Shown one piece after another: positions 8,975 to 18,431 of a DNA stretch of 64,000 bases. The first letter of the stretch is position 1. Every line of letters begins with the position of its first letter. Source of the stretch: DRPG01 sp964655065. Lineage in GTDB: Bacteria; Myxococcota_A; UBA796; GCA-2862545. Below the pieces are notes generated by a model. That model did no database searches, was not told the DNA's origin, and was given only the letters and a program-made list of their open reading frames with translations. Location: positions 123,044 through 187,043 of the forward strand of contig CAZZLC010000007.1 in NCBI GenBank assembly GCA_964655065.1. Direction: 5' to 3'. Made by a program: the position numbers and the translations under genes.

Positions 8975-8990
8975 GCGATCGACCGATCGC
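8975..8990. promoter_or_regulatory. Inverted repeat upstream of the flotillin module
   Basis: GCGATCG and CGATCGC flank a two-base centre as a near-perfect 16-base palindrome in the only non-coding gap (63 bases) before the OB-fold/flotillin/AAA genes. The position fits an operator; a weak terminator of the kinase gene is the alternative. Confidence 0.3.
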
Positions 8991-9016
8991 CGAGCGCGCG
9001 ATCGTCTGGGGTAGCG

Positions 9017-9700
9017 GTGGCCGAATTCCTCCAGATCCTCACGAGCCTTCCGACCTTGGCCTTCGCGGTCGCCCTCGGGATTGCGACCGCGTTCTGGTGC
9101 CTGTCGATCCTCGCGGGCGTCGGCGCGGACGTGCTCGATGGCGCAGACGTCGATCTGGACGTCGACGCGGACCTCGAGGTCGACGCGGACGTCGACGTCG
9201 CCCAAGCGGGGGGCGGGTGGACGGCGATGGCCCAGCTCCTTCGGCTCGGTCGGGTTCCCCTCACCGTCACGGTGACCCTCTTCGCGTTCGGCGGCTTCGT
9301 CACCTCGTTCCTGCTGACCTGGCTCGCCCTCCAGATCGCCGGGAGCCTGCTGGGTCCCCTCGGGTCGTTCGGCGTGCTCCTGTCTTCGCTCGTGGCCGCG
9401 GTCGTGTTCACGAACGTGGGCAGCCAACCGCTCGAGCCCGTCTTCCGCACGTTCACCGCGCGCACCAACCGCGCCCTGGTGGGCGAGGTCTGCACCGTCA
9501 CGACCGGGCGCGTCGACTCGAGGTTCGGTCAGGCCGAGCTGACGGTCGACCACGATCACCTGACGATTCCCGTGCGCTGCGACACCCCGGAGGCCACCCT
9601 GCCGCGCGGCAGCAAGGCCCTGATCGTCCACTTCGACACCGAGCGTGAGGCCTTCGTGGTGGAGCCTCTCGCCGACCCGTCCACCACGAAGGAGGCATAG
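9017..9700 (+). CDS. OB-fold (NfeD/YqiJ-like) membrane protein, flotillin partner
   Basis: 227 residues, GTG start at 9017; the stop directly abuts the flotillin start. Three hydrophobic segments lie at about residues 10-35, 80-105 and 110-135. Between the first two is a strongly acidic loop of alternating Asp and hydrophobic residues (about residues 40-62). The last 80 residues ('LVGEVCTVTTGRVDSRFGQA' onward) form the small beta-barrel OB domain seen in NfeD and YqiJ proteins. NfeD-like proteins are established partners of SPFH/flotillin proteins and usually sit beside them, as here. Role inferred: membrane anchor or assembly partner of the flotillin scaffold. Confidence 0.82.
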   Translation: MAEFLQILTSLPTLAFAVALGIATAFWCLSILAGVGADVLDGADVDLDVDADLEVDADVDVAQAGGGWTAMAQLLRLGRVPLTVTVTLFAFGGFVTSFLLTWLALQIAGSLLGPLGSFGVLLSSLVAAVVFTNVGSQPLEPVFRTFTARTNRALVGEVCTVTTGRVDSRFGQAELTVDHDHLTIPVRCDTPEATLPRGSKALIVHFDTEREAFVVEPLADPSTTKEA

Positions 9701-11965
9701 GTGAACCCAGAGCTCGTCACCCTCGGGGTGCTGGTCGGCGGCGCGGCCGTCATCTTCGTGATCGGGGTCCTGTTCCTGGTGGCCCGGTTCTACCAGAAGG
9801 TCGACCAGGGCAAGGCCCTGATCATCAACAAGATGCGGGCGGAGCCCGACGTCACGTTCACCGGCGGCGTCGTCGTCCCCATCATCTACCGGGCCGAGGT
9901 GATGGACATCTCGGTCAAGGCCATCGAGATCTTCCGGAGCGGAAAGGAAGGCCTCATCTGCCAGGACAACATCCGCGCGGACATCAAGGTCGCCTTCTTC
10001 GTGCGCGTCAACAAGACCAAGGAGGACGTCCTGAAGGTCGCTCAGAGCATCGGGTGCGCCAGAGCGAGCGACCAGGACACGCTCGAGCAGCTCTTCGCGG
10101 CCAAGTTCAGCGAGGCCCTCAAGACCGTCGGCAAGAAGCTCGAGTTCGAGCAGCTCTACACCCAGCGCGACGACTTCAAGGACCGGATCATCGAGGTCAT
10201 CGGGCGCGACCTCAATGGCTACGTCCTCGATGACTGCGCCATCGACTACCTCGAGCAGACGCCCATCGAGAACCTGGACAAGGACAACATCCTCGACGCG
10301 CAGGGCATCCGGAAGATCACGATGATCACGGCGGAGCAGAACCTCCACACGAACCAGCTCCGCCAGGACGAGCGCAAGGAGGTCACCCGACAGAACCTCG
10401 AGGCCGACGAGGCCATCCTCGAGCTCGAGCGTCGACGGGCTGACGCCGAGGCCAAGCAGCAGCGCGAGATCGCGACCGTGAAGGCCCGCGAGGAGGCCGA
10501 GACCGCCAAGGTCCAGGCCGAGGAACGGCTGCGCGCCGAGGAAGCCCGCATCAAGTCCGACGAGGAGATCCAGATCGCCCAGCTCAACCGCGAGCGCCAG
10601 GTCCAGGTCGCCGACAAGGACCGTGAGCGCGTGGTCGCCATCAAGTCCGAGCAGGTCGACCGCGACCGTGAGCTCGAGGTGATCTCCCGCAAGCGCGAGG
10701 TCGAGCGCCAGGAGATCGACAAGGAGATGGAGCTCGAGGTCAAGCGCAAGGAGATCGCCGACGTCGTGCGTACCCGCATCGCGGTCGACAAGTCGGTGGC
10801 CGAGGAGGAGGAGCGCATCAAGGACCTCCGCGCCACGGCGGAGGCCTCGCGGAGCAAGGAGGTCCAGGTCATCGCGGCTCAGGCCGACGCCGAGGAGGCC
10901 CTGGTCAAGACCATCAAGGAGGCCGAGGCCAAGGAGCGGGTGGCCGAGCACGTGGCCCGCGAGCGGCTGACCATCGCGAACGCCGACCTCGAGGCGGCCG
11001 AGCGGATCGCCCAGGCCAAGATCCGGACCGCCGAGGGCGTTCAGGCCGAGGAGGCCGCCTCCGGCCTCGCCCAGGTCCGCATCAAGGAGGCCAACGCGCT
11101 GGCGCTCGAGAAGGAGGGGCTCGCCGAGGCGCGCGTGCAGCTCGAGAAGCTGCAGGCGCAGGCCAAGGGCGAAGAGGAGATCGGGCTCGCCCAGGTTCGC
11201 GTGCAGCAGAACCAGGTGGAGGTCAACGAGCGCGAGGGCCAGGTCGAGGCCACCATCATCGAGGCCAAGGCCCGGGCCGAGGCCGAGGGGCGCACGGCCG
11301 ATGCCGAGGCCCAGAAGGCGATGCTGCTCGCGGAGGCCGCAGGCAAGGAGGCCGACGCGGCGGCTCTCGAAAAGCGACTGCTCGCCGAGGCCGCCGGCAA
11401 GGAGGCCGAGGCCAGGGTCATCGAGCTCGCAGGCCTCGCCGAGGCCAAGGCGATCGAGGAGAAGCTCCGCGCCGAGGCAACGGGACTCGCCGAGAAGCTC
11501 CAGGCCATGCAGTCCATGGAAGGCGCGGCCAAGGAGCACGAGGAGTTCCGTCTGGGGCTCGAGCACGAGGAGACCGTCCGGCTCGCGAGCTTCGAGGTGC
11601 AGAAGCGGCTCGCCGAGGCCCAGGCCCAGGTCCTCGCCGAGGCCTTCGGCAAGGCCGACATCCAGATCGTCGGCGGCGACGGGTCCTTCCTCGACCGCTT
11701 CGTCGAGGCCGCGAGCATGGGCAACGCGCTCGACGGCTTCCTCGAGAGCTCGAAGACGGCGTCGACCTTCCTCGGACCGTGGCTCACCGGGGAGCGCACG
11801 CTGCCCGACGCGGTTCGCGACGTGGTCCAGGCGACCAACGGGACCGGACCCGCGGTCACCGCGCCCACCAAGCTGCTCGAGCGCATGCTCGCCGAAGCCA
11901 AGGCCGACGAGGACAAGCAGAAGCTCGGTGAGCTGCTCGAACGCGCGCGGGAGCTCGGACTGTAG
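9701..11965 (+). CDS. Flotillin / SPFH-domain protein (YqiK-like)
   Basis: 754 residues; GTG start immediately after the upstream stop. One N-terminal membrane helix (about residues 7-30) leads into an SPFH/PHB domain (about 30-215, including 'GVVVPIIYRAEVMDISVKA'). Then come about 380 residues of highly charged Glu/Lys/Arg/Ala coiled coil, with near-duplicate 'LLAEAAGKEA' units at about 545-575, typical of flotillins. The C-terminal 120 residues contain a conserved-looking globular tail. This is longer than ordinary flotillins. It should oligomerise on the inner membrane. The next gene starts directly after its stop, pointing to one transcript. Confidence 0.9.
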   Translation: MNPELVTLGVLVGGAAVIFVIGVLFLVARFYQKVDQGKALIINKMRAEPDVTFTGGVVVPIIYRAEVMDISVKAIEIFRSGKEGLICQDNIRADIKVAFFVRVNKTKEDVLKVAQSIGCARASDQDTLEQLFAAKFSEALKTVGKKLEFEQLYTQRDDFKDRIIEVIGRDLNGYVLDDCAIDYLEQTPIENLDKDNILDAQGIRKITMITAEQNLHTNQLRQDERKEVTRQNLEADEAILELERRRADAEAKQQREIATVKAREEAETAKVQAEERLRAEEARIKSDEEIQIAQLNRERQVQVADKDRERVVAIKSEQVDRDRELEVISRKREVERQEIDKEMELEVKRKEIADVVRTRIAVDKSVAEEEERIKDLRATAEASRSKEVQVIAAQADAEEALVKTIKEAEAKERVAEHVARERLTIANADLEAAERIAQAKIRTAEGVQAEEAASGLAQVRIKEANALALEKEGLAEARVQLEKLQAQAKGEEEIGLAQVRVQQNQVEVNEREGQVEATIIEAKARAEAEGRTADAEAQKAMLLAEAAGKEADAAALEKRLLAEAAGKEAEARVIELAGLAEAKAIEEKLRAEATGLAEKLQAMQSMEGAAKEHEEFRLGLEHEETVRLASFEVQKRLAEAQAQVLAEAFGKADIQIVGGDGSFLDRFVEAASMGNALDGFLESSKTASTFLGPWLTGERTLPDAVRDVVQATNGTGPAVTAPTKLLERMLAEAKADEDKQKLGELLERARELGL

Positions 11966-14900
11966 ATGAACGACGCGCCCTCCCAGGACATCGCACTCGG
12001 CGGCAACTACGAGGTCGTCCGCGACCGGCTCCGGCAGCTCGGAGCGTCGCTGCGCGACAAGTCCGATGCGCTGAACCAGCAGCGCCAGGCGACCTTTGGG
12101 TCGACCGAGCTCGCGATCCTGGGCAACGAACGCGTCCGCACCGAGAACCACTGCATCCCCTGCGACATCGTCCAGGTCTCGGGGGCGCTCCTCTTCGGCT
12201 ACAACGTCCACCTCGGGCTCAAGCGCAAGGTCGTCCCGAGCGACGTCTTCAGCCTCCGGACCTTCGACGTGACCGCGTCCGAGGGCAGCGCGTTTCACGG
12301 GGTGGTCGACGACCGACGGTCGACCTTCCTCGTGGACCGCACCTTCGAGCGCGAGTTCGAGGAGCTGTACCAGTACTACAAGGACGCGCGACTCATTCAG
12401 CTGCGGGTGACGGAGACCAAGCTCCTCGCCGTGTTCCAGACCGGCGCCACCCCGCGCGACGTCAAGGTGCTGCGCTGGGCGGTCGACAGCGATGGCTCGG
12501 TCACCTACCTCGACAATCGTGGCGAGCGGGACCACGTCTTCCCGCCGACCCACGACTTCGACTGGACGCCAACCACCCGCGCCGATCACGTGTCGGGACG
12601 CCATCCCCACGTCAACGTGCTCGACACCGTGTTCGTCGAGACCGTGGGCGGCGACCTCACCATCAAGGTCGAAGACGACACGAACGACGGCCGCGGCATC
12701 TTCTCCGAGCCGGTCGACGACCCGAACCAGTCGCTCGACGACGCCCAGATCGCCTACGCGAGGTTGGGACAGCTGATCCTGCTCCGCGTGCTCCCCTTCT
12801 CCGAGACCACCGAGCGCTACCTCGTCTACAACGCCAACACCCGCTCGGTGGTCCGCGTCGACGCCATCGGGCAGAGCTGCGTGCAGCTGCCCGAGGACCA
12901 CGGCATCCTGTTTCCCGGGGGGATCTACCTCCGAACCGGCGAGTTCAAGGTCTTCGACGACAAGCCGTCGGACCTCGAGTACGTCCGCTCCATCGAGGCT
13001 CCCAACGGCGAAGACCTCCTCTACGTCTTCCACCGTAGGCGCGACGGGCTGTACGTGCTCTACCCCTACAACGTCGTCCGCAAGGAGATCACCAACCCCG
13101 TCGCCTGCCACGGCTACTCGCTGTTCGACGACGGCACACTCATCGTGCTCCGTGGCGGCAACGAGCCCACTCGGGTTCACCCGGTGCAGATCTGGCGCAC
13201 GCCGTTCGTGAGCGCGGAGGTCCACGACAACGCACCCACGGACGGCTCGCTGCTCTCGCGCATCGGCAACCGCGACCTCGTGAGGGGCATCAGCGAGGCC
13301 TACACGCTCTGCAACCTCGTCGCGAACCAACAGCCCACACGGGAGATGTACGAGGAGCTGGTCCGCGCCTGCACCCGGTTCGTCGACGGGACGTACTGGG
13401 CGCGCGAAGCCGAGGTCGGCGATCTCGGCAGCCTGGTGGACCAGATCCGTGGGACCGCCGAGCTCGTGATCGACGAGTTCGAGAAGGTGCGCGAGCTGAA
13501 GACGCGGGCCGACCAGGTCCTTGCCGATGCGCGGCAGGCACACCGCCAGCTGCTCTCCGCCGTCCGTCCCGATGACTTCACGGAGGTGAGCGCGTTCCTC
13601 GACGCGATGATGCAGCTACGGTCGCACCGCGGCCACCTCATCACCCTGGGCGACGTGCGCTACGTCGACCGGGACGCCATCGACGCCCTCGAGCAAGCTA
13701 CCGTCGAGGCCTTCGACCGCACCACCGAGGCGACGGTCGCCTTCCTCCTCCGCGGCGACGCGCTCCTCCCCCTGCGTGAGCGGCTGGACGCTCTGCTCGC
13801 GCAGGTCGACGAGATCGACCGGGCGGCCGGCTTCGAGGAGCCCCTGGCGGAGCTCGACGAGGTGGCCGACGGTGTGCAGCTTCTCGCGGAGGTCACCGCC
13901 ACCCTCGAGGTGGCCGACCCCACCGAGAAGACGCGGCTGCTCGATGGCATCGCCGAGATCGTGGCTCACGCCAACCGCACCCGAGCGGTGCTCGATCAGG
14001 CCCGGAAGCGGCTCCGGTCCGCAGAAGGCCAGGCCGAGTTCGCAGCCCAGCTGCGGCTCTTCGGCCAGTCCGTGCAGTCCGCGCTCGCGCTGTGCGACAC
14101 CCCCGAGCAGTGCGACGAGCAACTCTCTCGGCTCTTGCTCCAGCTCGAAGAGCTCGAAGCACGGTTTGGCGACGACGAAGGGTTCACCGAACAACTCGCG
14201 GGCCGGCGCGAGGAGGTCGAGGACGCGATCACGGCTCGCAAGCAGGCCTTGCTCGATGCGCGCCAGCGCCGGGTGGCGCAGCTCGTGGCATCGGCCGGGC
14301 GCATCCTGGGCGGCATCGAGCGCCGGGCCACCACCTTCGAGACCGAGGCCGAGCTCCAGGCGTGGTTCGCCGCCGATGCGATGGTCGCCAAGCTCCGCGG
14401 CATCAGCGAGCAGCTCGCCGGACTCGGGGACACCGTCAAGTCCGACGAGATCGCCAGCCGGCTCATCCGCGCCCGCCAGGATGCGCTCCGGACCCTCCGC
14501 GACCAGATCGATCTCTTCGAGGGCGACGAAGGGCTCATTCGGCTCGGAAAGCACCGGTTCACCGTCAACCGCCAGCCCCTGCAGCTCACCCTCCTGGCCA
14601 CCGAGACCGACCGCGGCGCCCCCGCGCTCACCCTGGCGCTGAGCGGCACCGACTTCACCGAGCCAGTGGACGACCCGACCCTCGCCGGCACCGAGTCGTA
14701 CTGGGACCAGGTCGTGGTCTCCGAGGACGCCACCACCTACCGGGGTGAGTACCTCGCGTACTGCCTGCTCACCGACGGACTCGTCCCGGACTCGCCGCTG
14801 CCCCTCGAGCAGGTGCGACGCCATACCGCCGACCGCTACGAGGAGGCCTACGACCGCGGCGTCCACGACCACGATGCCGCCCGCATCTTCGCTGCCCTGC

Positions 14901-17011
14901 ACGGGGCGGTCCGCACCTCGGGCCGGCTGCGCCATCCCGCGATCGCACGGAGCCTCGCCGCGTTGTTCTGGGCATTCGGCCGGCCTACCGACGACGAGGC
15001 CTGGCGAGCCGAGGCCCGAAGTCTCCTTCGGCTCCGCGACGCCCTGGGCCCCTCGCCACGTCTCGAGCACCGCGTCGCCACCTGGACGGAGGCGCTGGCC
15101 TCGTTCCACGCGACCGCGGGCTTCGTCGATCCCGAGACGGTGGCGGCCCACGCCGTCGGCGCCGGACGCGCACTCCTCGAGGAGCTCGGCCAAAAGGACG
15201 TCCGATTCACCTTCCGCCAGGACGCCGAGGCCCTGCTCGAGCGATTCGTGCGCTGGCTCGAGGACCACGGTGGCCGTCACGGGCTCGACGACGCCCAGCG
15301 GCCGCTGACCCGCCCTGGGGATCGCTTTGCGCTCGCCCACGCGTGGATCGACGGGTTTGCCCGCTCCGAGGGCGTCGACGACCCGGGCCTCGCGCTGGAG
15401 GCGACCTCGCTGCGGGCGGTCGGCGCCCAGGTCGACGTCCACGTCGCCGGCGGCTCCGGGCGCACCACCGTGGACGGTCTCCTCGGCCGCCACCCCCGCA
15501 TTGCCGACGGGCGACTCGAGCTCCGCCTCGACGCCTTCCTCACCCGGCTCGAGCACTTCTGCGCCGTGCGGGTGCCCGGCTACCGGGCGTGGCGCGAGGG
15601 GCGGCACGCCTTGCTACAGCGCGAGCGAAGGCGGCTTCGCCTCGACGAGCTCGAGCCCCGCGTGATGAGCACGTTCGTGCGGAACCGCCTGGTCGACCAG
15701 GTCTACCTGCCCCTCGTCGGCGACAACTTCGCCAAGCAGCTCGGGGCCGCGGGCGCCGCCAAGCGGACCGATCTCATGGGACTCCTGCTGCTCGTCAGCC
15801 CGCCCGGCTACGGCAAGACCACGCTGATGGAGTATGTCGCGAGCCGGCTCGGGCTCACCTTCGTCAAGGTCAACGGTCCCGCGCTCGGCCACGACGTGAC
15901 CTCGCTCGATCCCGCCGAGGCCCCCAACGCGACGGCGCGCCAGGAGGTCGAGCGCATCAACCTCGCCTTCGAGATGGGGAACAACGTTCTGCTCTACCTG
16001 GACGACATTCAGCACTGTCACCCCGAGCTGCTGCAGAAGTTCATCAGCCTCTGCGACGCCCAGCGACGCATCGAGGGGGTGTGGCGGGGACGCACGCGGA
16101 CCTACGACCTTCGGGGTCGCAAGTTCGCTGTCGTCATGGCGGGCAATCCCTACACCGAGTCCGGCGAGCGCTTCCAGATCCCGGACATGCTCGCCAACCG
16201 GGCCGACACCTTCAACCTCGGAGACGTGCTCACGGGCCGCGAGGAGGCGTTCGCGCTGTCGTTCGTCGAGAACGCGCTCACGTCCAACCCGGTGCTCGCT
16301 CCGCTCGCCAGCCGCTCGATGGCCGACGTGTACGCGCTCGTGCGCAAGGCGCGCGGGGAGCCCGTGCCGAGCTCCGAGCTCTCCCACGACTACTCCGCGG
16401 TCGAGCTCGACGAGATCGAGGCCGTGCTGCGGCACCTCTTCCGTTGTCGCGACGTGCTTCTCGCGGTCAACGCCGAGTACGTACGCTCCGCCGCGATGGA
16501 GGACGCGTACCGGACCGAGCCGCGATTCCAGCTCCAGGGCAGCTACCGGAACATGAACAAGCTGGCCGAGAAGATCGTACCTGTCATGACCGCCGACGAG
16601 GTCGAGGCGCTGATCTCGGACCACTACGCGAGCGAGGCGCAGACGCTCACCACGGGAGCCGAGGCGAACCTGCTCAAGCTCGCGGAGCTCCGGGGCACGC
16701 TCACGAAACCCCAGCGCGAGCGGTGGGACGCCATCTGCACCGAGTTCCGTCGCCAGCAGCTGGTGGGGGGCCACGACGCCGACCCTGCCACCCGGATCGG
16801 GGGTGCCCTCACCGGCCTCACCGACGCGGTGCGCACCGAGCTCGCCGCGCTGCGTGAGGCCGTCGAGCCCGAGGCCATCAGGCAGGTTGCCGATCGACTG
16901 GCGGCGCGATTGTTCGCGGCCGCGCGGGACCGGCTCCCCGAAGACCAACACGAGGCGTTCGTCGCCGATCTCGAGCGAGAAGTGGCCCGTGCGGTGGGGG
17001 ACATCCGCTGA
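11966..17011 (+). CDS. Giant AAA ATPase, 'DNA repair ATPase' (DUF3686-type) family
   Basis: 1681 residues, ATG abutting the flotillin stop. The N terminus ('GNYEVVRDRLRQLGASLR', then 'TENHCIPCDIVQV' and 'LLFGYNVHLGLK') matches the family commonly annotated as DNA repair ATPase. A beta-rich N-terminal region (to about 430), a long coiled-coil middle (about 480-860) and an alpha-helical region precede a C-terminal AAA module. Walker A is 'SPPGYGKTT' (Lys1284), Walker B 'VLLYLDDIQH' (Asp1346-Asp1347), and a sensor-1-type Asn lies in 'VVMAGNPYTE'. The DNA-repair label is historical; the constant pairing with flotillin and an OB-fold membrane protein suggests a membrane-scaffolded remodelling machine. 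Confidence 0.85.
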   Translation: MNDAPSQDIALGGNYEVVRDRLRQLGASLRDKSDALNQQRQATFGSTELAILGNERVRTENHCIPCDIVQVSGALLFGYNVHLGLKRKVVPSDVFSLRTFDVTASEGSAFHGVVDDRRSTFLVDRTFEREFEELYQYYKDARLIQLRVTETKLLAVFQTGATPRDVKVLRWAVDSDGSVTYLDNRGERDHVFPPTHDFDWTPTTRADHVSGRHPHVNVLDTVFVETVGGDLTIKVEDDTNDGRGIFSEPVDDPNQSLDDAQIAYARLGQLILLRVLPFSETTERYLVYNANTRSVVRVDAIGQSCVQLPEDHGILFPGGIYLRTGEFKVFDDKPSDLEYVRSIEAPNGEDLLYVFHRRRDGLYVLYPYNVVRKEITNPVACHGYSLFDDGTLIVLRGGNEPTRVHPVQIWRTPFVSAEVHDNAPTDGSLLSRIGNRDLVRGISEAYTLCNLVANQQPTREMYEELVRACTRFVDGTYWAREAEVGDLGSLVDQIRGTAELVIDEFEKVRELKTRADQVLADARQAHRQLLSAVRPDDFTEVSAFLDAMMQLRSHRGHLITLGDVRYVDRDAIDALEQATVEAFDRTTEATVAFLLRGDALLPLRERLDALLAQVDEIDRAAGFEEPLAELDEVADGVQLLAEVTATLEVADPTEKTRLLDGIAEIVAHANRTRAVLDQARKRLRSAEGQAEFAAQLRLFGQSVQSALALCDTPEQCDEQLSRLLLQLEELEARFGDDEGFTEQLAGRREEVEDAITARKQALLDARQRRVAQLVASAGRILGGIERRATTFETEAELQAWFAADAMVAKLRGISEQLAGLGDTVKSDEIASRLIRARQDALRTLRDQIDLFEGDEGLIRLGKHRFTVNRQPLQLTLLATETDRGAPALTLALSGTDFTEPVDDPTLAGTESYWDQVVVSEDATTYRGEYLAYCLLTDGLVPDSPLPLEQVRRHTADRYEEAYDRGVHDHDAARIFAALHGAVRTSGRLRHPAIARSLAALFWAFGRPTDDEAWRAEARSLLRLRDALGPSPRLEHRVATWTEALASFHATAGFVDPETVAAHAVGAGRALLEELGQKDVRFTFRQDAEALLERFVRWLEDHGGRHGLDDAQRPLTRPGDRFALAHAWIDGFARSEGVDDPGLALEATSLRAVGAQVDVHVAGGSGRTTVDGLLGRHPRIADGRLELRLDAFLTRLEHFCAVRVPGYRAWREGRHALLQRERRRLRLDELEPRVMSTFVRNRLVDQVYLPLVGDNFAKQLGAAGAAKRTDLMGLLLLVSPPGYGKTTLMEYVASRLGLTFVKVNGPALGHDVTSLDPAEAPNATARQEVERINLAFEMGNNVLLYLDDIQHCHPELLQKFISLCDAQRRIEGVWRGRTRTYDLRGRKFAVVMAGNPYTESGERFQIPDMLANRADTFNLGDVLTGREEAFALSFVENALTSNPVLAPLASRSMADVYALVRKARGEPVPSSELSHDYSAVELDEIEAVLRHLFRCRDVLLAVNAEYVRSAAMEDAYRTEPRFQLQGSYRNMNKLAEKIVPVMTADEVEALISDHYASEAQTLTTGAEANLLKLAELRGTLTKPQRERWDAICTEFRRQQLVGGHDADPATRIGGALTGLTDAVRTELAALREAVEPEAIRQVADRLAARLFAAARDRLPEDQHEAFVADLEREVARAVGDIR

Positions 17012-17089
17012 CCGTCTGGTGGCGTGGTTCAGGGCCCCGCCATAATGGGTGCCGCCTGTGCCACGAAGGTGCGGCGTTCGGAGGAGAGT

Positions 17090-17713
17090 ATGCCGAAGTG
17101 GGCGATCGACGCCATCGCGGCCATCGCCGGGATTGCGGTGGGCGCCGGAGTGGCGGTGGCCGTGGGTCCCGGCGCGACCGACACCTGCAGCGACGAGCTC
17201 GAGGTCGTGCGGGCGGAGCACGCGGCACTCGGGCTTCAGGTCGAGGAGGTCACCGCCAGGGCGGCTCAGCTGCGGAGCGACGTCGCTTCCGTCGAGGGGC
17301 CCACGCTGCGCTGGCCCTCCGGGCTGCCCGAGGTCGAGACCGAGGCCGGCTTCACCAAGGCCCTCGACGAAGCGCTCGCCTCGGTAGCGAACGCGGAGCG
17401 CCTCGGTCTCGACTGCGGGGAGTATCCCTGCATCGCGGTGGTCCGCTTCGGAGCCGGCGCGGACGGCAAGAAGGACTTCGCGAAGCTCGAGGGAGCGCTC
17501 CAGGACGCCGGCTTCGACGGCTACCAGACGCTCTCGGGCGGCACCAAGCTGGCCGATCCGTTCCCCAACGGTGACGAGCGCGACATCACCGTCTTTGCGC
17601 TCGTGCCCCCCGAGGGCTCGCGTCCCGAGGGCACCTCGCAGCGGGTGGGGCTCCGCATCAACCAGCACGTCAAGCGTACGATCCAGCGGGCCATGTCCGG
17701 AGGTGCAGAGTGA
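17090..17713 (+). CDS. Membrane-anchored protein with Cys-pair motif, paralogue A
   Basis: 207 residues, function not recognised. ATG 17090 has GAGGAGA just upstream. One N-terminal membrane helix (about residues 5-27, Ala/Gly/Val-rich) is followed by a short coiled coil (about 38-70) and a globular extracytoplasmic domain. 'GLDCGEYPCIAVV' contains Cys109 and Cys114, which could form a disulfide. The following gene overlaps it by four bases and encodes a protein of the same layout with the same Cys pair, so the two arose by tandem duplication. It is 78 bases behind the AAA ATPase gene and probably belongs to the same module. Confidence 0.75.
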   Translation: MPKWAIDAIAAIAGIAVGAGVAVAVGPGATDTCSDELEVVRAEHAALGLQVEEVTARAAQLRSDVASVEGPTLRWPSGLPEVETEAGFTKALDEALASVANAERLGLDCGEYPCIAVVRFGAGADGKKDFAKLEGALQDAGFDGYQTLSGGTKLADPFPNGDERDITVFALVPPEGSRPEGTSQRVGLRINQHVKRTIQRAMSGGAE

Positions 17714-18423
17714 TCCGTCCCCTCGTGATCGGTATCGTCGGTCTTCTCGCGGGTGCAGGGCTGACCGTGGGCTTCCAGACGCTGCGGCCCCCGGCCGCGG
17801 AGATCACGCCGCCCGCCGGCCAGGATGCCGGTGAGCTCGCGGGCCTCGACGCGTGCGAGCAGGTCGAGGTGTTGAAGAGCCAGCTGCCCGAGCTGCAGGC
17901 CAATCTCACCGACGCGAAGGCCGACCTGGCCGACGCCGAGAGCAGCGCCCGGAAGGTCACCGGCCTCCCCGTACCCTGGTCTGGCGAACCCCCGAACCCC
18001 CGCGAGTCGCTCACCTCGTCGCTCGAGAAGTTCGGTGGCACGCTGCTCGCCCTCGACTGCAGCGAAGACCCGTGCATCCACGCGTCGCTGTTCGTCGGAC
18101 CCGATGCCGACGCTGACGGGTTCCTGGCCGAGGGACCTCCCCAGAACTACCAGCGCGTCTCGTCGCTCTCTGGCAACAACGCCGAGAACGTCCCCCACCA
18201 GATCGTGGTTCGCACCATCGACGGTCCGAGCGACGACACCGCCAACGCGACGCGCATCGAGTACCGCATCGGTCAGCTGTTCTCGACGGGCGTGAAGCGA
18301 ATCACCTTCGAGCCCCTGGACCCCGCGAAGCCCGAGCTGGGCTGGAAGCTCACCGAAGAGGCAGGGCCAGCCGAGGCCGAGCCTGCTGAAGAGGCGCAGC
18401 CGGACGACGGCGCGCCCGAGTAG
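17710..18423 (+). CDS. Membrane-anchored protein with Cys-pair motif, paralogue B
   Basis: 237 residues, unknown function. The GTG start overlaps the previous stop as GTGA. Membrane helix at residues 4-24, an Asp/Glu/Ala coiled coil at about 50-80, then 'ALDCSEDPCIHAS' with Cys117 and Cys122 at the same five-residue distance as in the upstream paralogue. The C-terminal 25 residues are a disordered Glu/Ala/Pro tail that paralogue A lacks. Both proteins share the order anchor, coiled coil, proline-rich linker, Cys-pair domain, and probably form a heteromer. The gene ends eight bases before the convergent CAP-domain gene. Confidence 0.75.
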   Translation: MIRPLVIGIVGLLAGAGLTVGFQTLRPPAAEITPPAGQDAGELAGLDACEQVEVLKSQLPELQANLTDAKADLADAESSARKVTGLPVPWSGEPPNPRESLTSSLEKFGGTLLALDCSEDPCIHASLFVGPDADADGFLAEGPPQNYQRVSSLSGNNAENVPHQIVVRTIDGPSDDTANATRIEYRIGQLFSTGVKRITFEPLDPAKPELGWKLTEEAGPAEAEPAEEAQPDDGAPE

Positions 18424-18431
18424 CCTCCGCC

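Noticed and set aside
9121..9207. Tandem gacgtcga-type DNA repeats
   Set aside because: They simply encode the Asp-rich loop of the OB-fold membrane protein; not an independent DNA repeat.
7649..13543. Continuous minus-strand ORF of about 1960 codons opposite the histidine kinase, OB-fold and flotillin genes
   Set aside because: It mirrors the plus-strand codon pattern of very G+C-rich DNA (Leu/Asp/Gly/Val low complexity), has no domain, and the plus-strand genes have clear motifs.
13616..17668. Long minus-strand ORFs opposite the giant AAA ATPase
   Set aside because: Composition artefacts of the opposite strand; the plus strand has Walker motifs and gap-free gene order.
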